Position numbers and translations under genes: made by a program
Part shown: positions 6,894 to 13,764 of the stretch, in pieces
Numbering within the stretch: position 1 is the first letter of the stretch
Layout of the letters: the number at the start of each line of letters is the position of its first letter
DNA from: JAIRTY01 sp050257395
GTDB taxonomy: Bacteria > Actinomycetota > Actinomycetes > Streptosporangiales > Streptosporangiaceae
Direction: 5' to 3'
Assembly: GCA_050257395.1 (NCBI GenBank)
Contig: JBLMWU010000076.1
Location: forward strand, 1-21,647
Length of the DNA: 21,647 nucleotides
Notes under the pieces: generated by a model
Databases searched by the model: none
Told to the model about the DNA's origin: nothing
Seen by the model: only the letters and a program-made list of their open reading frames with translations

Positions 6894-7123
6894 ACTAACT
6901 GGCCCGGGGAACGCCCTCTGATGAGCGTTGCCGGGCGGGCCTTCGCCGCCGGGGACCGGGACCGGTCCCGGACGGCTGGATCGACCCCGGCAGCGTCTGC
7001 TGACGCGACGCGCCCCACGAGCGGCCCTTCGCCGCCCCCCCGCCCGGCCCTCTGGCCGCCGGGGCCGACCCCCTCTTGTCCACGTTCTGACAGCCGGGAG
7101 TGCCTGCAAGCACACCTGCCCGG

Positions 7124-7139
7124 CGCGGCGACGGCCGCG
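7124..7139 (-). terminator. Hairpin downstream of bldC
   Basis: A perfect 6-bp stem (CGCGGC, loop GACG, GCCGCG) begins 27 bases after the bldC stop codon. There is no U-tract. In such GC-rich DNA short stems arise by chance, so this is only a candidate. Confidence 0.35.
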
Positions 7140-7166
7140 GGCGGATACCCCGCGCGCGGCCGCGCA

Positions 7167-7370
7167 TCACTCGGAACGTGGCTGCGGGATGCCCGCGAGC
7201 AGAGCCCGGACCTCGGTCTCCCGGTACCGGCGGTGACCGCCGAGGGTCCGGATGGACGTGAGCTTCCCAGCCTTGGCCCACCGCGTGACGGTCTTGGGGT
7301 CAACGCGGAACATCGTGGCGACCTCCGCTGGCGTCAGCAGCGGTTCAGCCTCGGGTGTACGTGCAGACAT
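7167..7370 (-). CDS. bldC: Developmental transcriptional regulator BldC
   Basis: BldC is a small MerR-like DNA-binding protein that in Streptomyces controls the timing of morphological development. This 67-residue product is close to the usual 68 aa. It carries the winged helix-turn-helix of the family (LLTPAEVATMFRVDPKTVTR, then WAKAGKLTSIRTLGGHRRYR), with the wing motif GGHRRYR intact. A strong AGGAGGAGA ribosome site precedes the ATG at 7370. Unlike canonical MerR proteins there is no coiled-coil or effector domain, as expected for BldC. It stands alone, with long gene-poor DNA on both sides. The association with vdh and pur genes recalls the Streptomyces chromosome order (from memory). 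Confidence 0.95.
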   Translation of the reverse strand: MSARTPEAEPLLTPAEVATMFRVDPKTVTRWAKAGKLTSIRTLGGHRRYRETEVRALLAGIPQPRSE

Positions 7371-7475
7371 GTGTAAGGCCTCTCCTCCTGGACCGCAGGC
7401 GCGGCCCTGAGTTCTTCCTTTGCCTTGCTGTTGTGCTAATGCCTGGCCCCCGTGGGAGCCTGCCGTGGATGTCCT

Positions 7476-7497
7476 ATATGGCCTACTGAGACCATAT
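7476..7497. promoter_or_regulatory. Inverted repeat upstream of bldC, possible operator
   Basis: ATATGG at 7476-7481 and CCATAT at 7492-7497 form 6-bp arms separated by 10 bp, a centre-to-centre distance of 16 bp (about one and a half helical turns). It lies about 105 bp upstream of the bldC start. AT-rich words like these are rare in this DNA. No known regulator consensus was matched. Confidence 0.35.
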
Positions 7498-7589
7498 TGC
7501 CATCACCAGCCGTGACAAGTCGACCACCAAGAGCAAAGATTCTGTAGCACGGCGCCCAGTTGCTCCGCTGATCCAAGTCACGCTGCGTG

Positions 7590-7595
7590 ATTCTA
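7590..7595 (-). promoter_or_regulatory. Possible -10 box for bldC
   Basis: On the minus strand TAGAAT matches TATAAT at five of six positions in an AT-richer segment. It would give a leader of about 210 nt before bldC. No matching -35 was seen at 17-18 bp, so the call depends on the -10 alone. Confidence 0.3.
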
Positions 7596-7801
7596 GCTAT
7601 ACGTATCGTTGCTACGGCGCAGATTCGGAAAAGTCGTCCCGTGCCGCCTAGCGCGTCCCCCGTGACTCAATAGCGCCTACGAACAGGGCTCATGCGCGAT
7701 GGTCCAGCTGGCCAGGCGGCCGTCCGCGGGTTTCTGAACGGAAACTATTGCTCACGCAGAGCGACGGAACACCGGCAACACAGCGTTATCAGAGCCCCAC
7801 C

Positions 7802-7832
7802 GGACCCCGTGCAACGCCGGTTTCCGGGGTCC
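7802..7832 (-). terminator. Terminator hairpin after the 317-aa gene
   Basis: A perfect 7-bp stem GGACCCC/GGGGTCC encloses 17 bases. It begins 13 bases beyond the stop codon at 7846-7848 of the leftward gene. There is no U-tract, which is usual for high-GC actinomycetes. Confidence 0.5.
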
Positions 7833-7845
7833 CGCCGGGCCGGCT

Positions 7846-8799
7846 TCAGCTTGCCAGCTCCCGGTCTTTCAGCGACCGCCAGCGGGCCTGCAGCCGCTGG
7901 TACATGGCGACCGCCAGTTCCTCCTCGCCGCTCGCCAGGGCCGTGATCGCGGCGTTCACCTCGGCGACCGACTCATCCGCCCGCAGCGCCTCGTCGGTGA
8001 GCAGGTAGACCAGGCCGCCGTAGTCCAGCTCCACCAGGGAATGCGGATGGAACTCCTCCAGCCAGGAGCCGATGGCCTCCAGCTCGGCGGCCACCCGCGG
8101 CTTGCGCTCCGCGTCAGCGGCGGCGCCGACCAGGCCCGAGGCAGGCTTCCCCTGCGCCCGCCTGATCGCGCCCAGCGCCCGGGCCACCCGGCGGCGGGCC
8201 TCCGACATCGCGGTCGAGTACACGAGGGTGCGGGTGACCGACGCGGTGGCTGCCCGTTCACCCGAGTCAGCGGCCGGGCCAAGGACCAGCCAGCGCTCAT
8301 CCGCGGTGAACGGGGCGAACCAGGACAGCGGTACTGACCAGGTGCTGACCTGGATGTACACCCGGAGGGACGAGGCCTGGCCCTGCCACCGCGCGAAGGC
8401 GCCCACCGCCCGGTCCCCCTGGCCGCCCGGGAACGCGGCCGCGAGCAGCGGGGCGTCCGTGGCCCGCAGCCGGGCCACCGCCAGCCAGGACCGGAGCCGG
8501 GTCTGCCACGGGCAGATGTAGGTGACGCCCTCCGCCCAGCGGACGTAGGCGTGCTCACTCTCCTGGTCGGGAGCGATGATCGGGGGCAGGGCGATGATCC
8601 GCCGCAGCGCCGACGCCTGCTCAGCCTCCAGTGCCCCCGCGCGGCGTGGCCGCTCCGGGGATTCGGCGTAGGCCGCCCATCGCCGCCTGTCAGCGTCACC
8701 GAAAGCCGGCAGCGGCTCGTAGACGCGCAGATATGCCGCGTAGGGAAGCACGAACGCATCGTGGCACGCCTCCCCCGCCGGAGAACATGACCGGCACAT
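7846..8799 (-). CDS. Conserved-looking hypothetical protein (317 aa) divergent from vdh
   Basis: The protein begins MCRSCSPAGEACHDAFVLPY, with Cys2, Cys5, Cys12 and His13 clustered like a small metal or redox site. A mixed alpha/beta body follows with many Trp residues (YICPWQTRLRSWL, STWSVPLSWFAPF, ERWLVLG), then a helical segment and a distinctive HPHSLVELDYGGLVYLL near the end. From memory, similar proteins sit beside valine dehydrogenase or bldC in actinomycetes; no biochemical function is known to me. The ATG at 8799 is chosen because the sequence upstream in frame is Arg/Pro-rich and looks non-coding. An alternative ATG at 8883 would add 28 residues; neither has a clear ribosome site. 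The upstream region is shared with the oppositely oriented vdh gene. Confidence 0.75.
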   Translation of the reverse strand: MCRSCSPAGEACHDAFVLPYAAYLRVYEPLPAFGDADRRRWAAYAESPERPRRAGALEAEQASALRRIIALPPIIAPDQESEHAYVRWAEGVTYICPWQTRLRSWLAVARLRATDAPLLAAAFPGGQGDRAVGAFARWQGQASSLRVYIQVSTWSVPLSWFAPFTADERWLVLGPAADSGERAATASVTRTLVYSTAMSEARRRVARALGAIRRAQGKPASGLVGAAADAERKPRVAAELEAIGSWLEEFHPHSLVELDYGGLVYLLTDEALRADESVAEVNAAITALASGEEELAVAMYQRLQARWRSLKDRELAS

Positions 8800-8943
8800 A
8801 ACGAGATCGTCACTGTCTGGAACAGCCGCCGGCCGCGGCGGCGCGCGGCGAGGCGGCCAGGAGCCCGGAGCGCGCTTCGGCATACGCTTGTCGCGGACCC
8901 GCGTCGACGGGGATGCGGGCCGAACACCGGGAGACTCACCACC

Positions 8944-10086
8944 GTGACCAACGTGTTCAGCAGTCCCCTCCAGGCCGCCAGCGTTCCCGGGCACAACCGG
9001 GGAACCAGCGCGCCTGGCCGCGACGACGACGCCCTCACCGGGCATGAGCAGGTCGTGTTCTGCCAGGACGTCCGCAGCGGCCTGCGGGCGATCATCGCCA
9101 TCTACTCCACAGCCCTGGGACCGGGCCTCGGCGGCACCCGGTTCTACCCCTACCCGACCGAAGAGGCCGCGCTCGCCGACGTGCTCAACCTGTCCCGCGC
9201 GATGGCCTACAAGAACGCCCTCGCCGGGCTGGACCTGGGCGGCGGGAAAGCCGTCATCATCGGCGACCCGGGCCGGGACAAGTCAGAGGCGCTGCTGCGC
9301 GCCTACGGCCGCTTCGTCCAGTCGCTCGGCGGCCGCTACATCACCGCCTGCGACATCGGCACCTACAGCGAGGACATGGACCTCGTCGCCCGGGAGTGCC
9401 GGTACGTGACCGGCCGCACCGTGCCGGACGGCGGCGCCGGCGACTCCTCCGTGCTCACCGCGTTCGGCGTCTTCCAGGGCATGCGGGCCGCTGCCGAGCA
9501 CGCCTGGGGCAGCACCAGCCTGGAAGGCCGCCGGGTCGGCATCGAGGGGGTCGGCAAGGTCGGCCACCGGCTCGCCACCCTGCTGGCCGAGGCCGGCGCC
9601 CGGCTGGTGGTCTGCGACGTCAGCCCCGCGGCCATCGACCGGGTCCTCGCCGAGCACCCGGGGACGGAGGTGGTGGCCGGCCGGGACGAGCTGGTGGCCC
9701 AGGATCTCGACATCTACGCACCGTGCGCGCTCGGCGGCTCGCTCAGCGACGACACGGTCGGCGCGCTGTCGGCCCGGATCGTCTGCGGCGGCGCCAACAA
9801 CCAGCTCGCCCACCCCGGGATCGAGAAGGTGCTGGCGGACCGCGGCATCCTGTACGCCCCGGACTACCTGGTGAACGCCGGCGGGGTCATCCAGGTCGCC
9901 GATGAGCTGCACGGCTTCAGTTTCGAGCGGGCAAAGGCCAGGGCAGCGGAGATCTTCACGACGACCAGGCGGATCTTCGCGCTGGCCGACGAGGAGGGCG
10001 TCCCCCCGGCCGCGGCCGCCGACCGGATGGCCGAGCGGAGGATGTCGGAAGTGGGCCGCCTGCGCGGGATCTGGCTAGGAGGCTGA
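8944..10086 (+). CDS. vdh: Valine (Leu/Glu/Phe/Val family) dehydrogenase
   Basis: The enzyme catalyses NAD+-dependent oxidative deamination of branched-chain amino acids to 2-oxoacids, the first step of valine catabolism. The 380-residue protein has the family's N-terminal substrate domain with GPGLGGTRF (59-67), K90 and the glycine-rich catalytic-lysine motif GLDLGGGKAV (K102). It also has DIGT (137-140) and a C-terminal Rossmann domain with GVGKVG (202-207). CGGANNQL and VNAGGVIQV (311-319) complete the cofactor site. The length and motifs match Streptomyces Vdh. GTG at 8944 has GGGAG about 10 bases upstream. The first about 30 residues are not family-conserved, so a later start is possible. 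It is divergent from the 317-aa gene. Specificity among Val, Leu and Phe cannot be read from the sequence alone. Confidence 0.92.
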   Translation: MTNVFSSPLQAASVPGHNRGTSAPGRDDDALTGHEQVVFCQDVRSGLRAIIAIYSTALGPGLGGTRFYPYPTEEAALADVLNLSRAMAYKNALAGLDLGGGKAVIIGDPGRDKSEALLRAYGRFVQSLGGRYITACDIGTYSEDMDLVARECRYVTGRTVPDGGAGDSSVLTAFGVFQGMRAAAEHAWGSTSLEGRRVGIEGVGKVGHRLATLLAEAGARLVVCDVSPAAIDRVLAEHPGTEVVAGRDELVAQDLDIYAPCALGGSLSDDTVGALSARIVCGGANNQLAHPGIEKVLADRGILYAPDYLVNAGGVIQVADELHGFSFERAKARAAEIFTTTRRIFALADEEGVPPAAAADRMAERRMSEVGRLRGIWLGG

Positions 10087-10118
10087 ACGGGCATCGAAGC
10101 ACGCACGGCGCAAAGCAG

Positions 10119-10136
10119 GTACGGTTGTTACCGTAC
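10119..10136. promoter_or_regulatory. Perfect 7-bp-arm palindrome between vdh and the DUF3073 gene
   Basis: GTACGGT, a TGTT spacer and ACCGTAC form an uninterrupted dyad. It begins 32 bases after the vdh stop and about 130 bases before the DUF3073 start. It could be a regulator's operator or a short terminator-like hairpin; its lower GC and lack of a GC-rich stem favour an operator. Confidence 0.45.
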
Positions 10137-10227
10137 GCAGGCTGGAAACGCGTTGTGCTCCGGACGGCGGAGGACGACGGGTGAGCATGCTGTGCAAGAA
10201 GCCCGCAAGGATGCAGTGCAGAGAGCA

Positions 10228-10244
10228 GGAGCCGGACAGGCTCC
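10228..10244 (+). promoter_or_regulatory. Leader hairpin just before the DUF3073 ribosome site
   Basis: GGAGCC, loop GGACA and GGCTCC form a perfect 6-bp stem that ends 8 bases before the GAGGGGG ribosome site (10253-10259). Such a position could influence translation initiation or mRNA stability. Confidence 0.4.
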
Positions 10245-10267
10245 GCATGTTTGAGGGGGTCGAGCCA

Positions 10268-10492
10268 ATGGGGCGCGGCCGAGCCAAGGCCAAGCAGGTA
10301 AAGGTGGCCCGCCAGCTGAAATACAACAGCGGCGGCACGGACCTTGACCGGCTGCGGACCGAGCTGGGTGTCGGCAGGGACGAGCGGGATGAGCACGACG
10401 AATCCGACTACTCCGACCTCGTGGACCGCTACAGCGATCTCGCGGACAGCGATGACGAGGATGAGGACGAGGACGACGAGGAAGCTCGTTAG
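10268..10492 (+). CDS. DUF3073 domain-containing small protein
   Basis: The 74-residue product starts MGRGRAKAKQVKVARQLKYN, the invariant-looking head of DUF3073, a small actinobacterial family of unknown function. The N-terminal half is strongly basic (RGRAKAKQVKVAR) and followed by SGGTDLDRLRTELG. The C-terminal half is strongly acidic, ending in a run of Asp and Glu. This charge polarity suggests binding to nucleic acid or ribosomes, but that is inference. ATG at 10268 is preferred over the upstream in-frame GTG at 10181 because GAGGGGG lies 8 bases before it and it gives the family N-terminus. The leader carries a palindrome and a hairpin. The gene converges on purM with terminator hairpins between. 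Confidence 0.92.
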   Translation: MGRGRAKAKQVKVARQLKYNSGGTDLDRLRTELGVGRDERDEHDESDYSDLVDRYSDLADSDDEDEDEDDEEAR

Positions 10493-10514
10493 CCCCGGTC
10501 CCGTGGACTCCTAG

Positions 10515-10539
10515 GCCTGCTGCTCTCCGGGCAGCGGGC
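10515..10539. terminator. Terminator hairpin between convergent DUF3073 gene and purM
   Basis: GCCTGCTGC and GCAGCGGGC form a 9-bp stem (one G-T wobble) around a 7-base loop, starting 23 bases after the DUF3073 stop. Being symmetrical, it can act on either strand and would also lie beyond the end of purM. Confidence 0.6.
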
Positions 10540-10554
10540 ACTGCGCTGCGTCAT

Positions 10555-10575
10555 GGCCGGGGACGGATGCCGGCC
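10555..10575. terminator. Second hairpin in the convergent region
   Basis: GGCCGG (10555-10560) and CCGGCC (10570-10575) pair around a 9-base loop. They are nested in longer arms CGCTGCGT (10544-10551) and ACGCAGCG (10590-10597), the latter overlapping the purM stop. It probably terminates the purF-purM transcript. Confidence 0.5.
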
Positions 10576-10587
10576 GGGCGCGGCGGG

Positions 10588-11670
10588 TCACGCAGCGTAT
10601 GTTCCGGCAAGGCTGACCCCGCCGGTGCCGGCGCTCACCTCGCCCAGGCGCCAGGCGGTCACCCCGCGCCCCGCGAGCAGCCGCAGCGCCCGGTCCGCGT
10701 CGGCGGCCGCCACCAGCGCGGCCATCCCGACCCCCATGTTGAACACGCGCTCGGCCTCGTCCTGGGCCAGGCCGCCGCGGGCCGCCAGCATGCCGAACAC
10801 CGGCTGCGGCTGCCAGCTGCCGCGGTCGAGCACCGCGCCGGTGCCGGCGGGCAGCACCCGGGCCAGGTTGCCTGCCAGCCCGCCGCCGGTGATGTGGGCG
10901 AACGCGTGCACCTCGCACTCGGCGGCCAGGGCCAGGCAGTCCCGCGCGTAGATGGCGGTCGGGGTGAGCAGTTCCTCGCCGAGCGGGCGGCCCAGCTCCG
11001 GCAGCTCCGCGTCCAGCGCCAGCCCGGCGTCGCTGATCACCCGCCGGACCAGCGAGTACCCGTTGGAGTGCAGGCCGGAGGAGGCCAGCGCGAGCACCGC
11101 GTCGCCGGGCCGCACCCGGTCCGGCCCGAGCAGCCCGTCCGCCTCCACCACCCCGGTCGCCGCGCCCGCCAGGTCGAAGTCGTCCGGGCCCAGGTGCCCT
11201 GGGTGCTCGGCGGTCTCCCCGCCGATCAGGGCGCAGCCCGCCCGCACGCAGCCCTCGGCCACGCCGGCCACGACCGCGGCGGCCCGCTCCGGCCGCAGCG
11301 CGCCGAACACCACGTAGTCGGTCATGAACAGCGGCTCGGCGCCGCACACCACCAGGTCGTCCACGACCATGCCGACCAGGTCGATGCCGACGGTGCCGTA
11401 GATGCCGAGACGCTGGGCGATCACCACCTTGGTGCCCACCCCGTCGGTGGAGGTGGCCAGCACCGGGTGCCGGTAGGCGGCCAGTTTGCCGGCGTCGTAC
11501 AGGCCGGCGAAGCCGCCGATGCCGCCGATCACCTCGGGCCCGGCGGTGCGGGCGACCGCGGCGCGCATCAGTTCCACCGCGGTGTCGCCGGCCTCGATGC
11601 TGACGCCCGCGGCGGCGTAGGAGGGACCGGCCCCGCGGTCCGGGCCGGCCCCGGCCGGCGAACCGGTCAT
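10588..11670 (-). CDS. purM: Phosphoribosylformylglycinamidine cyclo-ligase (AIR synthetase)
   Basis: PurM converts FGAM to aminoimidazole ribonucleotide with ATP, the fifth step of de novo purine synthesis. The 360-residue protein has the family start YAAAGVSIEAGD (substrate loop), GGFAGLYD, the ATP-binding TDGVGTKVVIAQ (75-86), DLVVCGAEPLFMTDYV (105-120), ALIGGETAEHPG, and LASSGLHSNGYSLVRRV. These are all PurM signatures and the length is typical. The ATG at 11670 overlaps the purF stop in an ATGA, so the two genes are translationally coupled. The purF-purM order is common in actinobacteria. Confidence 0.97.
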   Translation of the reverse strand: MTGSPAGAGPDRGAGPSYAAAGVSIEAGDTAVELMRAAVARTAGPEVIGGIGGFAGLYDAGKLAAYRHPVLATSTDGVGTKVVIAQRLGIYGTVGIDLVGMVVDDLVVCGAEPLFMTDYVVFGALRPERAAAVVAGVAEGCVRAGCALIGGETAEHPGHLGPDDFDLAGAATGVVEADGLLGPDRVRPGDAVLALASSGLHSNGYSLVRRVISDAGLALDAELPELGRPLGEELLTPTAIYARDCLALAAECEVHAFAHITGGGLAGNLARVLPAGTGAVLDRGSWQPQPVFGMLAARGGLAQDEAERVFNMGVGMAALVAAADADRALRLLAGRGVTAWRLGEVSAGTGGVSLAGTYAA

Positions 11671-13142
11671 GGCCGGCCGGCCGCGCCCGTGGCCCCGGCG
11701 GACTCGAGCACGTGCTTGCCCTGCTCGGCCTCGGCCACCGGCACCGGGTACTCGCCGTTGAAGCAGGCCCGGCACAGGCTCCCGGCTGGCAGCGTGGTGG
11801 CCTCGGTCAGGCCCGCGAGCGAGATGTAGCCGAGCGAGTCCGCGCCGATCGACGCCTGGATCTCCGCGGTGTCCAGGCTGCCGGCGATCAGCTCGGCCCG
11901 GGTGGCGAAGTCGATCCCGTAGAAGCACGGCCACGCCACCGGCGGGCTGGAGATCCGCACATGCACCTCGGCGGCGCCGGCCTCCCGGAGCATGGCCACG
12001 ATGGCCCGCTGGGTGTTGCCGCGCACGATCGAGTCGTCGACGACCACCACCCGCTGGCCGGCGATGACGCCGCGCAGCGGGTTCAGCTTGAGCCGGATGC
12101 CGCGCTGCCGGATGGTCTGGCTGGGCTGGATGAAGGTCCGCCCGACGTAGGAGTTCTTGACCAGCCCCTGCCCGTAGGGGATGCCGCTGGCCTGCGCGTA
12201 CCCGATGGCCGCGGGGGTGCCGGACTCGGGCACCGGGATGACCAGGTCCGCGTCGGCCGGGTGCTCCTCGGCCAGGCGGCGGCCGACCTCGACCCGGGTG
12301 GCCTGGACGCTGCGGCCGGCGATGGTGGTGTCGGGCCGGGCCAGGTAGACGTACTCGAACAGGCAGCCGCGCGGCTCCGGGGGTGCGAACCGGTGCGACC
12401 GCACGCCCCGCTCGTCCACGGTGATGAACTCGCCGGGCTCGACCTCCCGGACGAACCCGGCCCCGACGATGTCCAGCGCGGCGGTCTCGCTCGCCACCAC
12501 CCAGCCGCGCTCCAGCCGGCCGAGCACCAGGGGGCGGAACCCGTGCGGGTCCCGGGCCGCGTACAGCGTGTGCTCGTCCATGAAGACCAGCGAATACGCA
12601 CCGCGAACGAGGGGCAGGGTGGCCAGCGCGCTCTCTTCCACGCTGGCCCGCGCGGGGTCGGCGAAGAGGGCGGTCAGCACGTCGGTGTCGGACGTCCCGC
12701 GCGGCAGGTGATGGTTCGCCGCCCCGGGGCTGGCGAGCGCGGACAGCTCCAGGGTGTTGATCAGGTTGCCGTTGTGGCCGAGCGCGAGGCTGCCCGAATG
12801 CGTGGACCTGAAGGTGGGCTGGGCGTTCTCCCAGACCGAGGAGCCGCTGGTGGAGTACCGGACGTGGCCGACGCCGAGGTGCCCCCGCAAGGTGGTGAGC
12901 ACCGACTCGTCGAACACCTGGGCCACCAGGCCCATGTCCTTGTACACCACGATCCGGGTGCCGTCGCTGACCGCGATGCCAGCGGATTCCTGTCCCCGGT
13001 GCTGCAGCGCGTACAGGCCGAAGTAGGCGAGCTTCGCGACATCCTCGCCGGGGGACCAGACGCCGAATACGCCGCACTCGTCCTGCGGCGGCCGGTCCCG
13101 GGGATCGAGGTGATCCGTCAGTCGGCCATCGGGCTTGACCAC
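11667..13142 (-). CDS. purF: Amidophosphoribosyltransferase
   Basis: PurF makes 5-phosphoribosylamine from PRPP and glutamine, the first committed step of purine synthesis. The 491-residue precursor begins with a 22-residue propeptide ending DE before the catalytic nucleophile C23 (CGVFGVW), typical of the Bacillus-type Fe-S enzyme whose N-terminus is removed. The glutaminase half has HRGQESAGI and GHNGNL. The phosphoribosyltransferase half has the PRPP loop VVVVDDSIVRGNT. Cysteines in GCLFEYVY, WPCFYGID and LCRACFNGE fit the 4Fe-4S ligands. GTG at 13142 gives the family N-terminus; it has no ribosome site but a TAGACT box 7 bases upstream, suggesting a leaderless message. Its stop overlaps the purM start. 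Confidence 0.97.
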   Translation of the reverse strand: MVKPDGRLTDHLDPRDRPPQDECGVFGVWSPGEDVAKLAYFGLYALQHRGQESAGIAVSDGTRIVVYKDMGLVAQVFDESVLTTLRGHLGVGHVRYSTSGSSVWENAQPTFRSTHSGSLALGHNGNLINTLELSALASPGAANHHLPRGTSDTDVLTALFADPARASVEESALATLPLVRGAYSLVFMDEHTLYAARDPHGFRPLVLGRLERGWVVASETAALDIVGAGFVREVEPGEFITVDERGVRSHRFAPPEPRGCLFEYVYLARPDTTIAGRSVQATRVEVGRRLAEEHPADADLVIPVPESGTPAAIGYAQASGIPYGQGLVKNSYVGRTFIQPSQTIRQRGIRLKLNPLRGVIAGQRVVVVDDSIVRGNTQRAIVAMLREAGAAEVHVRISSPPVAWPCFYGIDFATRAELIAGSLDTAEIQASIGADSLGYISLAGLTEATTLPAGSLCRACFNGEYPVPVAEAEQGKHVLESAGATGAAGRP

Positions 13143-13149
13143 GTCATTC

Positions 13150-13155
13150 AGTCTA
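13150..13155 (-). promoter_or_regulatory. Putative -10 box for leaderless purF
   Basis: On the minus strand TAGACT (TANNNT) is separated by 7 bases from the purF GTG at 13142, and no Shine-Dalgarno is present. The -35 region is not recognisable. This would let purF-purM be transcribed apart from the upstream purSQL genes. Confidence 0.45.
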
Positions 13156-13192
13156 GGGGCATGCCTGGGCCGGCTGGCTGGCGAATCTGCCG

Positions 13193-13693
13193 TCAGCGGC
13201 CCGGGTTTCCCTGGCGGGGGCCGGTCCGGCGCACCGGCAGATAGCCGGAAAGGTCGGCGCGGGGCCCGCTTGCGCTGATCACGCCCTTCCTGGCGGCCTC
13301 GGCCCAGGTGGTCCGGCCGGTGGCGAGTGTGATCCACGTCACCGGGTCGGTTTCGACCACGTTGGGCGGCGTGCCGCGGGTGTGCCGGGGCCCCTCGATG
13401 CACTGGACGGCGGCGAACGGGGGCACCCGCACCTCCACCGCCCGGCCCGGCGCCGCGGCCGCCAGCAGGTCCAGCAGGTGCCGCACGGCCGCCCGCAGCG
13501 CCTCGCGCACGGGCTGCTGCCCGGCGCCGAGCGCGGCCAGCACGGCGTCCACGCAGGCCTCCCCCAGCAGGTACCCGCTGGGCGGCCCGCCCGCCGCCCC
13601 GGCGGTCCCGGACGCCGGCGGCTCCCCGAGCGCGGCGAGCTGGTCGTTGAGGGCAGCCAGCAGGCGCTGCGGATCGGGGCGGCGGGGCGGCAC
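13193..13693 (-). CDS. Sterol-carrier-family protein (actinobacterial type)
   Basis: The 166-residue protein ends in the conserved block VEVRVPPFAAVQCIEGPRHT, then RGTPPNVVETDPVTWITLAT and GVISASGPRADLSGYLPV. This is the pattern of the small actinobacterial proteins annotated as sterol carrier family, related to SCP2/MDMPI folds. The SCP2-like part spans about 80-155. An N-terminal helical segment (5-75) contains an Ala/Gly/Pro-rich insert. The natural ligand is unknown; the bacterium need not make sterols. GTG at 13693 lacks a ribosome site but has TAGCGT 6 bases upstream. It lies between purL and purF on the same strand, and its placement there could reflect co-transcription with purF-purM rather than a purine role. 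Confidence 0.85.
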   Translation of the reverse strand: MPPRRPDPQRLLAALNDQLAALGEPPASGTAGAAGGPPSGYLLGEACVDAVLAALGAGQQPVREALRAAVRHLLDLLAAAAPGRAVEVRVPPFAAVQCIEGPRHTRGTPPNVVETDPVTWITLATGRTTWAEAARKGVISASGPRADLSGYLPVRRTGPRQGNPGR

Positions 13694-13699
13694 GCTGCG

Positions 13700-13705
13700 A
13701 CGCTA
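13700..13705 (-). promoter_or_regulatory. Putative -10 box for leaderless SCP-family gene
   Basis: On the minus strand TAGCGT lies exactly 6 bases before the GTG at 13693, the same hexamer and spacing as before the methyltransferase gene at 1115. It directly follows the purL terminator hairpin, so a new transcript could begin here. Confidence 0.45.
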
Positions 13706-13725
13706 CCGGACGGCGCCGACAGCCC

Positions 13726-13758
13726 CGCCTGGCTGGCGGCCGGGCCGCCCGCCAGGCG
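13726..13758 (-). terminator. Strong hairpin terminator after purL
   Basis: Arms 13726-13741 and 13743-13758 pair at 15 of 16 positions; opening the innermost pairs leaves a 5-base loop. It begins 6 bases after the purL stop codon and is the longest GC stem seen in the window. There is no U-tract. It separates purSQL from the SCP-purF-purM unit. Confidence 0.75.
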
Positions 13759-13764
13759 ACCCGG

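Larger units (their letters stand above)
6514..7166. other. Gene-poor gap between the 659-aa gene and bldC
   Basis: This 653-bp stretch lies upstream of the 659-aa gene and downstream of bldC. Neither strand has an open frame with a convincing ribosome site and coding pattern; one weak small ORF (6702-6893) is listed separately. It contains a good -10 box at 6672-6677, an AT-richer segment near 6704-6740, a perfect hairpin at 6742-6762, a 16-bp loopless palindrome CCGGGACCGGTCCCGG at 6956-6971, and a terminator-like hairpin behind bldC at 7124-7139. Confidence 0.7.
7371..7845. other. AT-richer intergenic region upstream of bldC
   Basis: This 475-bp stretch has no credible coding frame and is clearly less GC-rich than its surroundings, especially 7470-7690. 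Both flanking genes point leftward, so it contains the end of the 317-aa gene and the control region of bldC. Visible elements are the inverted repeat ATATGG/CCATAT (7476-7497), a hairpin with stem TCACG/CGTGA (7578-7590), the palindrome ATACGTAT (7599-7606), a minus-strand TAGAAT (7590-7595), and the terminator hairpin at 7802-7832. A long leader or multiple regulator sites for bldC are plausible. Confidence 0.7.

Noticed and set aside
6956..6971. 16-bp palindrome CCGGGACCGGTCCCGG
   Set aside because: No loop and made of G/C words common in this DNA; without a promoter or conservation evidence it is not counted as a site.
7544..7615. Possible tRNA-like or structured RNA bounded by GTAGCA and TGCTAC
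   Set aside because: The 6-bp arms are 60 bases apart, and no tRNA arms, anticodon stem or CCA pattern could be laid out.
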